Under the pieces are notes generated by a model that was not told where the DNA came from, searched no databases, and saw nothing but the letters and a program-made list of their open reading frames with translations. This document shows positions 34,017-41,030 of a DNA stretch of 64,000 nt, one piece after another. The DNA comes from Thermobifida fusca NBRC 14071 = JCM 3263 (GTDB lineage: Bacteria > Actinomycetota > Actinomycetes > Streptosporangiales > Streptosporangiaceae), in NCBI RefSeq assembly GCF_001592045.1, contig NZ_BCWB01000021.1, positions 1 to 64,000 on the forward strand. Reading direction: 5' to 3'. The stretch's first letter is position 1; every line of letters begins with the position of its first letter. Made by a program: the position numbers and the translations under genes.

Positions 34017-35555
34017 TCAGTGTTCCCGAGGACGGCGTCGGACAGCGTCCCGGCTCCGGTGCCACACGGCGGCGAGCCGGTTCCAGCCGTGGCGGAGCAG
34101 GGTCAGCGGCCGCGGGCGGCGGGCCCCGATCCCCCAGTCGTGGGGGACGGCGATCGCGGACAGGTCCACCGTGTCGGCTCTGCCCTGCATCCGGTAGCGG
34201 CCGTGGATCGCGGCTACTGCCGTGCTCAGGTCGTCTGGTTCGGCGGCGGTTCGGGCGAGGGCCCGGGTGCGCCACAGGGTGAGCTGCTGGGGCGTGTCGT
34301 GGACGAGTTCCACGACCCCGGCGTTCGCCCATTCAGCGCGGTCCACGAGCTGGGCCACGGTCCGCGGCGCCACCCCGCAGGTCACTGGCACGCGGAGCAG
34401 GTAGGGTGCGGGGAATCCGGTGCGGGGTGGGTGCGATGCGAACCGGACGCGGGGTTCGGCGAGATAGTGGGCTTGGATCAGGCGGGCTTCCACCCACCAG
34501 TCGGCCTCGGTGTCCCAGTCGGCGACGAGGACCACGTCCACCTCCACGCCTGTGCTGGCGAGGAGCCGGTCCACGCAGGCGCGCACGAGTTCGTAGGGGT
34601 GCTGGGCCGCGTCGACGACGGCGAGCACCATCGGCACCCGGTGTTCTCCACGACGCCGCGGCCGGTAGGCGGGGCGGGCGTAGGGCACGAGGGTGCTGAG
34701 TGCGTCGCTGCGCAGTCCGGGCACACGGGTGCGGGTGGCGGTGGCGCTGCCTACGTGCCAGGCGCGTGCCTCCCGGTCGGGGATGAAAATCGCCCCGTGC
34801 TGCCACAGCCGGTAGCCGAGTTCGGTGTCGTGGCCCAGGGTGAGCGCGGGGTTGACTCCGCCAGCGGATTCGTAGAGGGCGCGGCTCATGGTCACGCATG
34901 CGCCGACGAAGGCCTGGTAGCTCAGGCTGTCGGCGTCGCGGAGGTCGTTGGTGCGGGCGAGCAGCCGGGCGATGCGGGGATGGGGTGGGGCGTCGGGGAA
35001 GCGACGGCGGAGGGTGCGGGCCACGACAGGGTCGGCAGCGTCCACCGGGTCGGGATCGTGGTCGAGCGCGTAGCGGAGGTCGGCGAAGGACACCGCGTGG
35101 GAGTGCGTGTGCTGCCAGCGGACCAGGGTTTCGATGAGGGTGGCTTCGACTAACAGGTCGGGGTCGAGCCAGCACAGGACTTCCCCGCTGCTGATGCGGG
35201 ATCCGTGGGCGCGGGCATGTCCAGGCCCCCAGCCGTCGGGCGGGGCGGGTTCGATCCGGCACCGGTGGGGCCGCCGGTCGGGAAGGCGCAGCCGGGGTGT
35301 GGAGTGGTCGTCGACGACCACGACTTCCATCAGGTGCGCGGGGTAGGTCTGGTGGGTGAGGCAGGCGAGGAGCCGGTCGAGCTGCCGCTGGTTGTTGCGG
35401 GCGGGGATGACGATGCTGACGGTGGGGCCGGGTGTCCAGGAGCCCACGGTGGGCGGGGTGAGGGTGCTCCAGTCGTTGCGGAATACTCGCGGATCAGTGG
35501 GTTCGGGCGGTGACACACCCTCGATTGACAACTCTGTGTAACTAAATAGATTCAC
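34017..35555 (-). CDS. Family 2 glycosyltransferase
   Basis: 512 residues from GTG 35555. The catalytic domain (about 45-290) has VSIVIPARNNQRQLDRLL, MEVVVVDDHST, and metal-site LDPD in GEVLCWLDPDLLVEATLIE. The acceptor-side block is GHDTELGYRLWQHGA. The remaining about 220 residues resemble no domain I can name and include HGRYRMQGRADTVDLSA near the end. No signal peptide or membrane helix is evident, so it is cytoplasmic. No ribosome site precedes the GTG, but TATAGT ends 6 nt upstream, so the mRNA may be leaderless. Donor and acceptor sugars are unknown. Confidence 0.82.
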   Translation of the reverse strand: MNLFSYTELSIEGVSPPEPTDPRVFRNDWSTLTPPTVGSWTPGPTVSIVIPARNNQRQLDRLLACLTHQTYPAHLMEVVVVDDHSTPRLRLPDRRPHRCRIEPAPPDGWGPGHARAHGSRISSGEVLCWLDPDLLVEATLIETLVRWQHTHSHAVSFADLRYALDHDPDPVDAADPVVARTLRRRFPDAPPHPRIARLLARTNDLRDADSLSYQAFVGACVTMSRALYESAGGVNPALTLGHDTELGYRLWQHGAIFIPDREARAWHVGSATATRTRVPGLRSDALSTLVPYARPAYRPRRRGEHRVPMVLAVVDAAQHPYELVRACVDRLLASTGVEVDVVLVADWDTEADWWVEARLIQAHYLAEPRVRFASHPPRTGFPAPYLLRVPVTCGVAPRTVAQLVDRAEWANAGVVELVHDTPQQLTLWRTRALARTAAEPDDLSTAVAAIHGRYRMQGRADTVDLSAIAVPHDWGIGARRPRPLTLLRHGWNRLAAVWHRSRDAVRRRPREH

Positions 35556-35898
35556 ACGGTCACTATAGGGGGCAAGCGGGCAGGGTTCTGGGAATGGCCT
35601 GCTCTGCAGCCGGGGGCGTCGCCGAGTCCGTCCTCCTCGGCGACGCCCCCATGACCGCACGGTCACCGTCGCGGCATTCCGACGCTATCCGCAACCAGAG
35701 ACACTTTTCAGTTTCCCCCGCCGGCCACGGCTTTACTCTCCCACCAGGACCAACGCTTCGTGACTAAGATCACTTACCATAGTGATCTCGGTAACGAAAA
35801 ATTGGTGCGGGGTGGCGGCACGGCTATTCCCCTTCCCGTGCACCGGTCCCCCCGGAAGAGAGCCGCGCACCAGCGGTGCCCGCCTCCTGTCTTGCGGC
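35556..35898. other. Intergenic region with a strong hairpin and a 20-bp inverted repeat
   Basis: 343 bp between the glycosyltransferase and the ddl-like gene, both on the minus strand. GGGGGCGTCGCCGAG (35612-35626) pairs perfectly with 35636-35650, probably the terminator for the ddl/aminotransferase unit. GATCACT (35768-35774) pairs with AGTGATC (35781-35787), either an operator or a second hairpin. No gene is supported. Confidence 0.5.
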
Positions 35899-36849
35899 TC
35901 AGCCCCGCAGCAGGGCGCGGTGGGCCAGTTCACGGCAGACCACCGCGAAGTCCATTCCCGCGGCCTCCACAGCCAGCGGCAGCGTGGACGTGTCGGTCAT
36001 TCCCGGAGAGACGTTGACCTCGAGGAAGTAGACGCGCCCAGTCTCATCGATGATGAGGTCGGTGCGGGAAACGTCCCGCAGCCCAAGGGCGCGGTGCGCG
36101 GTGACCGCCGCATCCGCGGCAGCGCGCGCCACCTCGTCGGAGAGCCGGGCCGGGCTGAAGAACTCGGTGCGTCCCGCGGTGTAGCGGGCCGCGTAGTCGT
36201 AGACACCTCCGTCCGGCACGATCTCCACGGCGGGCAGCGCCACCGGGCCGTCCCCCAGGTCAAGCACGCCAACCGCGACTTCGACCCCCGTCACCTGCTG
36301 TTCGATCAGCGCGGTGTCGCTGTAGGCAAAGCAGCTCACCAGGGCCGCGGGCAGCGCGGACGCTTCCGTGACGGCCGTCGCCCCGAACGCGGAACCGCCC
36401 TGGGCGGGTTTCACAAACAGCGGCAGCCCCAGCATCGCCACGATGCGCTCCAAGACCGCGTGGGCACCCAGGTCGTGGAAGAGCGACTTGGGGAGCGCCA
36501 GTCCACGCGGCACGGCAATCCCCTGCTCGGCGACGAGGGTCTTCGCGATCGGTTTAGCGTAGGCGGCCCGGCAGGCATCGGGACGGGCACCCACATAGGG
36601 GACCCCGGCCAGCTCCAGGACTTCGCGGATCGCCCCATCCTCCCCGGACGTGCCGTGGAGCACCGGGAACACCACCTGCGGCGGATCATCCGTCAGCAGA
36701 TTGAGCAGCTCAGGACCGACATCGCAGGTCTGCACCTCCACGTCGAGACGGCGCAGCGCCTCAGCGACACGCCGACCGGAGCGCACCGACACCTCGTGTT
36801 CGGGTGACAACCCTCCGGCTAGCACGAGCACCCGGTTCAGGTCGGCCAC
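35899..36849 (-). CDS. D-alanine--D-alanine ligase family protein
   Basis: About 316-residue ATP-grasp ligase from GTG 36849; a GTG at 36888 with a poorer ribosome site is the alternative. N-terminal domain: RVLVLAGGLSPEHEVSVRSGRRV and HGTSGEDGAIREVLELAGVPYVG, both standard Ddl blocks. The central domain has KPIAKTLVAEQGIAVP and LFVKPAQGGSAFGATAV. The C-terminal metal site is VYFLEVNVSPGMTDTSTLP; Ddl enzymes normally have the string E-x-N-T-x-P-G-M-T, here ENVSPGMT-like. It joins two D-alanines for peptidoglycan precursors, or is a paralogue making another dipeptide. It lies 53 nt downstream of the aminotransferase stop on the same strand. Confidence 0.85.
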   Translation of the reverse strand: MADLNRVLVLAGGLSPEHEVSVRSGRRVAEALRRLDVEVQTCDVGPELLNLLTDDPPQVVFPVLHGTSGEDGAIREVLELAGVPYVGARPDACRAAYAKPIAKTLVAEQGIAVPRGLALPKSLFHDLGAHAVLERIVAMLGLPLFVKPAQGGSAFGATAVTEASALPAALVSCFAYSDTALIEQQVTGVEVAVGVLDLGDGPVALPAVEIVPDGGVYDYAARYTAGRTEFFSPARLSDEVARAAADAAVTAHRALGLRDVSRTDLIIDETGRVYFLEVNVSPGMTDTSTLPLAVEAAGMDFAVVCRELAHRALLRG

Positions 36850-36902
36850 GGTCCTGCCCTCTCTTCGTCCCTGTTCTGCTGTGGTCACGACTGCTCGGTC
36901 TC

Positions 36903-38225
36903 CTACGGCAGGTCAGGCGCTGGCGCCTCGCCGCCCCGCCCGGTGGAGGAGGGGACACCACCGAAGGTGTCACGCAGCTCGATCTCGCTCTCCAGGACAC
37001 TCACCAGGCGGCGCACTCCCTCGCGGATCTGTTCGGGAGTGGGATAGCAGAACGACAACCGCATGTTGCGTTCTCCGCCGCCACCGTAGTAGAAGCCGGT
37101 TCCCGGAACGTAGGCGACCCGTTCGTTGACGGCGCGGGGCAGCATCGCCTTGGAATTGATCCCTTCGGGGAGGGTCGCCCACACGAAGAAGCCGCCGCTG
37201 GGCCGGGTCCACGAGCATTCCGGCGGCATGAGCGCGTCCAGGCTCGACAGCATGGCGTCGCGGCGGGCCCGGTACATTTCGTTGAACTCTTTGATCTGTT
37301 CCGGCCACGGCTGGGTGGCCAGGTAGCGGCCCACAATCGCCTGGTTGAAGTTGGAGTGGCTGAGCATCGCCGACTCGACGGCCAAGATGAGCTTGTCACG
37401 CACCGCTGCCGGAGCCAGCGCCCAGCCGATCCGGAACCCGGGGGACAGCGTCTTCGAAAAAGACCCCAGGTAGATGACGTTGCGTTCCGACTCGGCGCGG
37501 AGCGGACGCACCGGATCGCCTTCATACCGCAGCAGGCCGTACGGGTTGTCTTCGACGACCAGCAGGTTGAACCGCTCGCAGATCTCCAGGACGCGGTGGC
37601 GCCGCTCCGGGGCCAGGGTGACCCCGGCAGGGTTATTGAAGGTCGGCACCGTGTAGAAGAACTTGACCCGTTTTCCTTGACGGGTCAGGGCGGCGAGACG
37701 TTCCTCGAGCGCTTCGGGGATGACCCCGTCGTCGTCCATGGGGATGTGCTCGATGTGGGCCTGGTAGGCGGCGAAGGTGTTGATCGCGGTCACGTACGTG
37801 GGCCCCTCGGTCAGCACCACGTCGCCGGGGTCGACGAAGACTTTGGTGACGAGGTCCAGTGCCTGCTGGGAACCGACGGTGACGATCACGTCGTCCGGAC
37901 TGGCGTCGATCTCCTCGAGGGCCATAACCTCGCAGATCTGCTGGCGCAGCACCGGGTCGCCTTGGGCTGAGCCGTACTGCAGGGCGGTGCGGCCCTGTTC
38001 GACGACGACCTGCTGAGCGAGTTCCCCGAGAGCGTCCAGCGGCAGGGCGCTGATGTTGGGCATTCCCCCGGCGAGGGAGACCACTTCGGGTCGGGAAGCG
38101 ACGGCGAACAGTGCGCGGACTTCCGAGGCCACCATCCCTGCGGCGCGTGCCGCGTAAGCGTCGACGTAGGGGTCGATACGTGAACCCTGCGGGTTGGGTT
38201 GGGACTCTCGGGGATCAACGGACAC
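36903..38225 (-). CDS. PLP-dependent aminotransferase, class I (LysN/MocR-like)
   Basis: 440-residue fold-type-I aminotransferase. GTG 38225 is chosen because GGAGGTG lies 5 nt upstream. PLP contacts: Lys258 in GSFSKTLSPGFRIGW forms the Schiff base; upstream are TVGSQQALDLVTKVF and YTVPTFNNPAGVTLAPERR. The C-terminal Arg is in MRLSFCYPTPEQIREGVRRL. The pattern fits alpha-aminoadipate or branched/aromatic aminotransferases. There is no GntR domain, so it is an enzyme and not a MocR regulator. It may form an operon with the ddl-like gene downstream; why is unclear unless it supplies a D- or L-amino acid precursor. Confidence 0.9.
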   Translation of the reverse strand: MSVDPRESQPNPQGSRIDPYVDAYAARAAGMVASEVRALFAVASRPEVVSLAGGMPNISALPLDALGELAQQVVVEQGRTALQYGSAQGDPVLRQQICEVMALEEIDASPDDVIVTVGSQQALDLVTKVFVDPGDVVLTEGPTYVTAINTFAAYQAHIEHIPMDDDGVIPEALEERLAALTRQGKRVKFFYTVPTFNNPAGVTLAPERRHRVLEICERFNLLVVEDNPYGLLRYEGDPVRPLRAESERNVIYLGSFSKTLSPGFRIGWALAPAAVRDKLILAVESAMLSHSNFNQAIVGRYLATQPWPEQIKEFNEMYRARRDAMLSSLDALMPPECSWTRPSGGFFVWATLPEGINSKAMLPRAVNERVAYVPGTGFYYGGGGERNMRLSFCYPTPEQIREGVRRLVSVLESEIELRDTFGGVPSSTGRGGEAPAPDLP

Positions 38226-38606
38226 GATCCACCTCCGCTTGTGAAGGACCCGTACGGACCGGAACCGCCGACAGGCGGGGCCGCGTACGCGGTCCATATC
38301 TGGAGGACGGCGGGCAAAGCGGTCATCCCCCTCTTTTTCCGCCGTCGACGCCCCGGTTAATGAGGCAAGTGTACGCACTTGTCAACCTCAGCACCCCCAA
38401 TGGCCGCATCCGCAGCGGTGTAAACCTCCTCACGGCCGCTAAGTTGGGAGGCGCCCGCGGGCGAGCGGGCACGGCGCCCTACTCGGGGAACGTCGGCAGG
38501 AAAGCGGTAAGCCGCTGGGCGGAGACGCGCTCCGCCTGGCGCGTGGTTCGCGTCGTCCCGTGGACAGCCCAGCGGACCGGGGGACGCGTAGGGGGGACGG
38601 TTCCGG
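38226..38606. other. Promoter region of the aminotransferase unit
   Basis: 381 bp without a supported gene. CAAGTG (38366-38371) and CACTTG (38376-38381) form an inverted repeat with 4-nt spacer, 140 bp upstream of the aminotransferase start, a possible operator. Confidence 0.45.
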
Positions 38607-39050
38607 TCAGCGGGTGAAGCCCCGCAGCCGGTCAAGCTGGCGACGTTCACGCTTGGTGGGGCGTCCCGCACCGCGGGGGCGGCGGGCCACCGGAACGGCG
38701 AGCTCGGGCGGCACCACAGGAGTGTGGTCGATGTAGCAGCGGGTCGCGATCGGCGCACCCACGCGTTTTTCGATGATGTGGGTGACCTCGACGATCCGGG
38801 TGACTCCGTTGACGCGAGCCCGCACCCGGTCGCCTACCTTGACCGAGGTGGCGGGTTTAGCGGGCTTGTCGTTGACCCGAACGTGCCCGGCCCGGCATGC
38901 CTGGGCCGCGTCCGAGCGGGTCTTGGTGAGGCGTACCGCCCACAGCCACCGGTCCACGCGCGTAGCGGGGGGACCGGGCGGGAGCGGAGGAGCCGTTTTC
39001 TGCGGTTCTTCCGAACGGGCCGGTTCCTGCCTGGGATCGTGGTCGTGCAC
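38607..39050 (-). CDS. S4-domain RNA-binding protein, Hsp15-like
   Basis: 147 residues. The S4 domain (about residues 32-95) reads RVDRWLWAVRLTKTRSDAAQACRAGHV, then VNDKPAKPATSVKVGDRV, the pattern of heat-shock protein 15, which rescues 50S subunits that carry a stalled peptidyl-tRNA. The C-terminal tail is very basic (PRGAGRPTKRERRQLDRL). The Pro/Glu-rich N-terminal 30 residues are not conserved. GTG start at 39050. Confidence 0.87.
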   Translation of the reverse strand: MHDHDPRQEPARSEEPQKTAPPLPPGPPATRVDRWLWAVRLTKTRSDAAQACRAGHVRVNDKPAKPATSVKVGDRVRARVNGVTRIVEVTHIIEKRVGAPIATRCYIDHTPVVPPELAVPVARRPRGAGRPTKRERRQLDRLRGFTR

Positions 39051-39138
39051 GGTCCCCAGGGTAGCGTCGGCTCCCTGGGTTTCGAAGGGGCCGGGGCGGC
39101 CCCGGTACGGTACGGCGCCGCCCCGAGTCAGGCACCGG

Positions 39139-40776
39139 TCAGCAGACGTTGTAGCTGCTGTTGATCCGGGTGATGTTGCGGAAGGTGATGTTGATACCGC
39201 AGGGGTTCTCCCGGATACCGGTGTTGGTCACCGTGAGGTTCTGGATGGTGACGTTGGCGGTGTTGGGGAACTCCGACCGCGCAGCGATACGGATCTCCCC
39301 GGAGTCGCGCACCGTTCCGGACTGTCCGGCCACGGTGACGTTGTAGCAGTTCTCGATGAGGATGGCGTTGTTTCCGGTGTTGGCCAAGTCGATCCGGTCG
39401 ATGACCGCACCGCCGCTTTCGGAGACGCAGAAGACGCCGCGTCCGCCGCCGCGGGCCCGCACTTCACCCACGCGGATGTTGACGGGGTAGCTGTCGCCGA
39501 TCCGTCCGTTGCGGTTGGCCATGCGGAACGCCGCGTACCCGGTGCCGGTTCCCGCGTTCTCCGCGTCCACCAGGCCCACGTTCGCGTTGATGGTGTCGTT
39601 GAGCAGCAGTCCGGAGTAGGCGACGTTGCGTGCCACGACAGTGCCGATCGTGATGCCGTCCACGCCGTAGGTTTCCACGCCGTGATTCCCCGTGCCCGAC
39701 ACGTAGACGTGGTCGATGCTGACGTTGCGGGTGCGGACACTCCGGTTGTCATGGTTGTCGATGCGCATGCCCAAGCCGCCGGAGAGCCGCAGGTCCACCT
39801 GGCCGAAGTGGACGTTGGACGCGTTGCGCACAAAGATGCCGAAGTAGGGGTTGCCGGTGACGCTGATGTTGGGGACCTCAACGTCGTGGGCGTTGCGGAT
39901 CCGCACTGCCGCGTGGTTGGCTGACGGGCTGCCGGTCACGTTGATCGTGCCGCACACGTCCAGCACAGTGTAGCTGGGCAGGTCGAGCGAGCTTCCCGCG
40001 CTCATCGAACCGGAGCCGCGCACCACCACCCGCTCCTTGTGAGTGCGTCCGGGGGTGAGGCTGTTGACCGCTGCCCGCATCGCCTGGAGCATGTCGCTTC
40101 CGGTGTAGAGGGTGCTGCCGCCTTTGCGCGCGGTCCACGTGGTGCCGTTCTTCGTGACTTCGGCGTGGTAGGAGCCGCTACCGCAGGTGTCGGAGCCGCC
40201 GCCGTTGTCGGTGACTTTGATGAGCTGCCAGCGCTGGTTGGCGCCGTCGTGGTCGGTGTACTGGGAGATGCGGGCACCGTTGGCGGTGGACCATTCCCAG
40301 ACCTCCAGGGCTTTGCCGCTGTTGCGGTTGATCAGCCGGATGTCGCCGCCCGCGGAGTCGACGACCCGGAACTGCTGGTTGTACCCGCCGTGGTGGTCGT
40401 ACTGGCGGATTTCTGCGCCATCGGCGGTGGAGCGTTCCCACACGTCGACGGCTTTGCCGCTGTGCCGGTTGACCAGCGCATAGTAGCCGTCGCCGGCGGG
40501 GACGAACCGGAACTGCTGGTTGTACCCGCCCAGGTTGTCGTATTGGCGGATCTCGCCGCCGTTGGCGGTGGACCATTCCCACACGTCCATGGCTTTGCCG
40601 CTGTGCCGGTTGACCAGCACATAGTAGGCGCCGGTGTCGATCGTCGCTGCCATAGCCGGGCGGGCGACAACCGTGAGCAGCGCGGCGAGGAGCGCAACAA
40701 CGCCGCCGCAGGTCATCACGAGTCGCACCGATGAGGGCCATTCTCTCCGGTGGACTAGGGAGGGGGTGAGGGACAC
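39139..40776 (-). CDS. Secreted ricin-B-lectin plus parallel beta-helix protein, probable polysaccharide-active enzyme
   Basis: 545-residue exported protein. GTG 40776 is chosen for GGAGG 5 nt upstream. A signal peptide with hydrophobic core VVALLAALLTVV is followed by an AMA cleavage motif. Next comes a CBM13-type ricin lectin of three near-identical beta/gamma repeats, each with VNRHSGKA(M/V)DVWE...GGYNQQFRF (third copy LINRNSGKALEVWE). From about residue 195 there is a right-handed parallel beta-helix, seen as repeated INVTG / VRIRNAHDVEV / VFVRNASNV turns. It has Cys residues near the start (DTCGSGS) and the end (SSYNVC). Beta-helix proteins of this kind are pectin or other polysaccharide lyases or glycosidases. 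I cannot place it in a known family or name catalytic residues. Confidence 0.8.
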   Translation of the reverse strand: MSLTPSLVHRREWPSSVRLVMTCGGVVALLAALLTVVARPAMAATIDTGAYYVLVNRHSGKAMDVWEWSTANGGEIRQYDNLGGYNQQFRFVPAGDGYYALVNRHSGKAVDVWERSTADGAEIRQYDHHGGYNQQFRVVDSAGGDIRLINRNSGKALEVWEWSTANGARISQYTDHDGANQRWQLIKVTDNGGGSDTCGSGSYHAEVTKNGTTWTARKGGSTLYTGSDMLQAMRAAVNSLTPGRTHKERVVVRGSGSMSAGSSLDLPSYTVLDVCGTINVTGSPSANHAAVRIRNAHDVEVPNISVTGNPYFGIFVRNASNVHFGQVDLRLSGGLGMRIDNHDNRSVRTRNVSIDHVYVSGTGNHGVETYGVDGITIGTVVARNVAYSGLLLNDTINANVGLVDAENAGTGTGYAAFRMANRNGRIGDSYPVNIRVGEVRARGGGRGVFCVSESGGAVIDRIDLANTGNNAILIENCYNVTVAGQSGTVRDSGEIRIAARSEFPNTANVTIQNLTVTNTGIRENPCGINITFRNITRINSSYNVC

Positions 40777-41030
40777 GTGTACCTCCGTGGGGATCATGTC
40801 CGGCACTGCGCCGGACGGGAGGGGCCGCATGTGCGTCCCAAGTGACGCGCTCGCCGAAGCGAAAGCGTTGTCCGAATAGCTAAGGAAATATCACTGAGCG
40901 CGTCAATACCCCTACGTTCCGCAGCGGCGCCATTGTACCCCGGTGAGGCCCGCCCACCAGCGCAACCGGCGTTGCGGAAGCGATATGAAGAATGCGCCAG
41001 AGTGCACACCCCCATTCATAGAGTCATCCC

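Noticed and set aside
33883-34332. N-terminal extension of the CPBP protease
   Set aside because: Lies in another frame within the glycosyltransferase gene and reads as Pro/Arg-rich low complexity.
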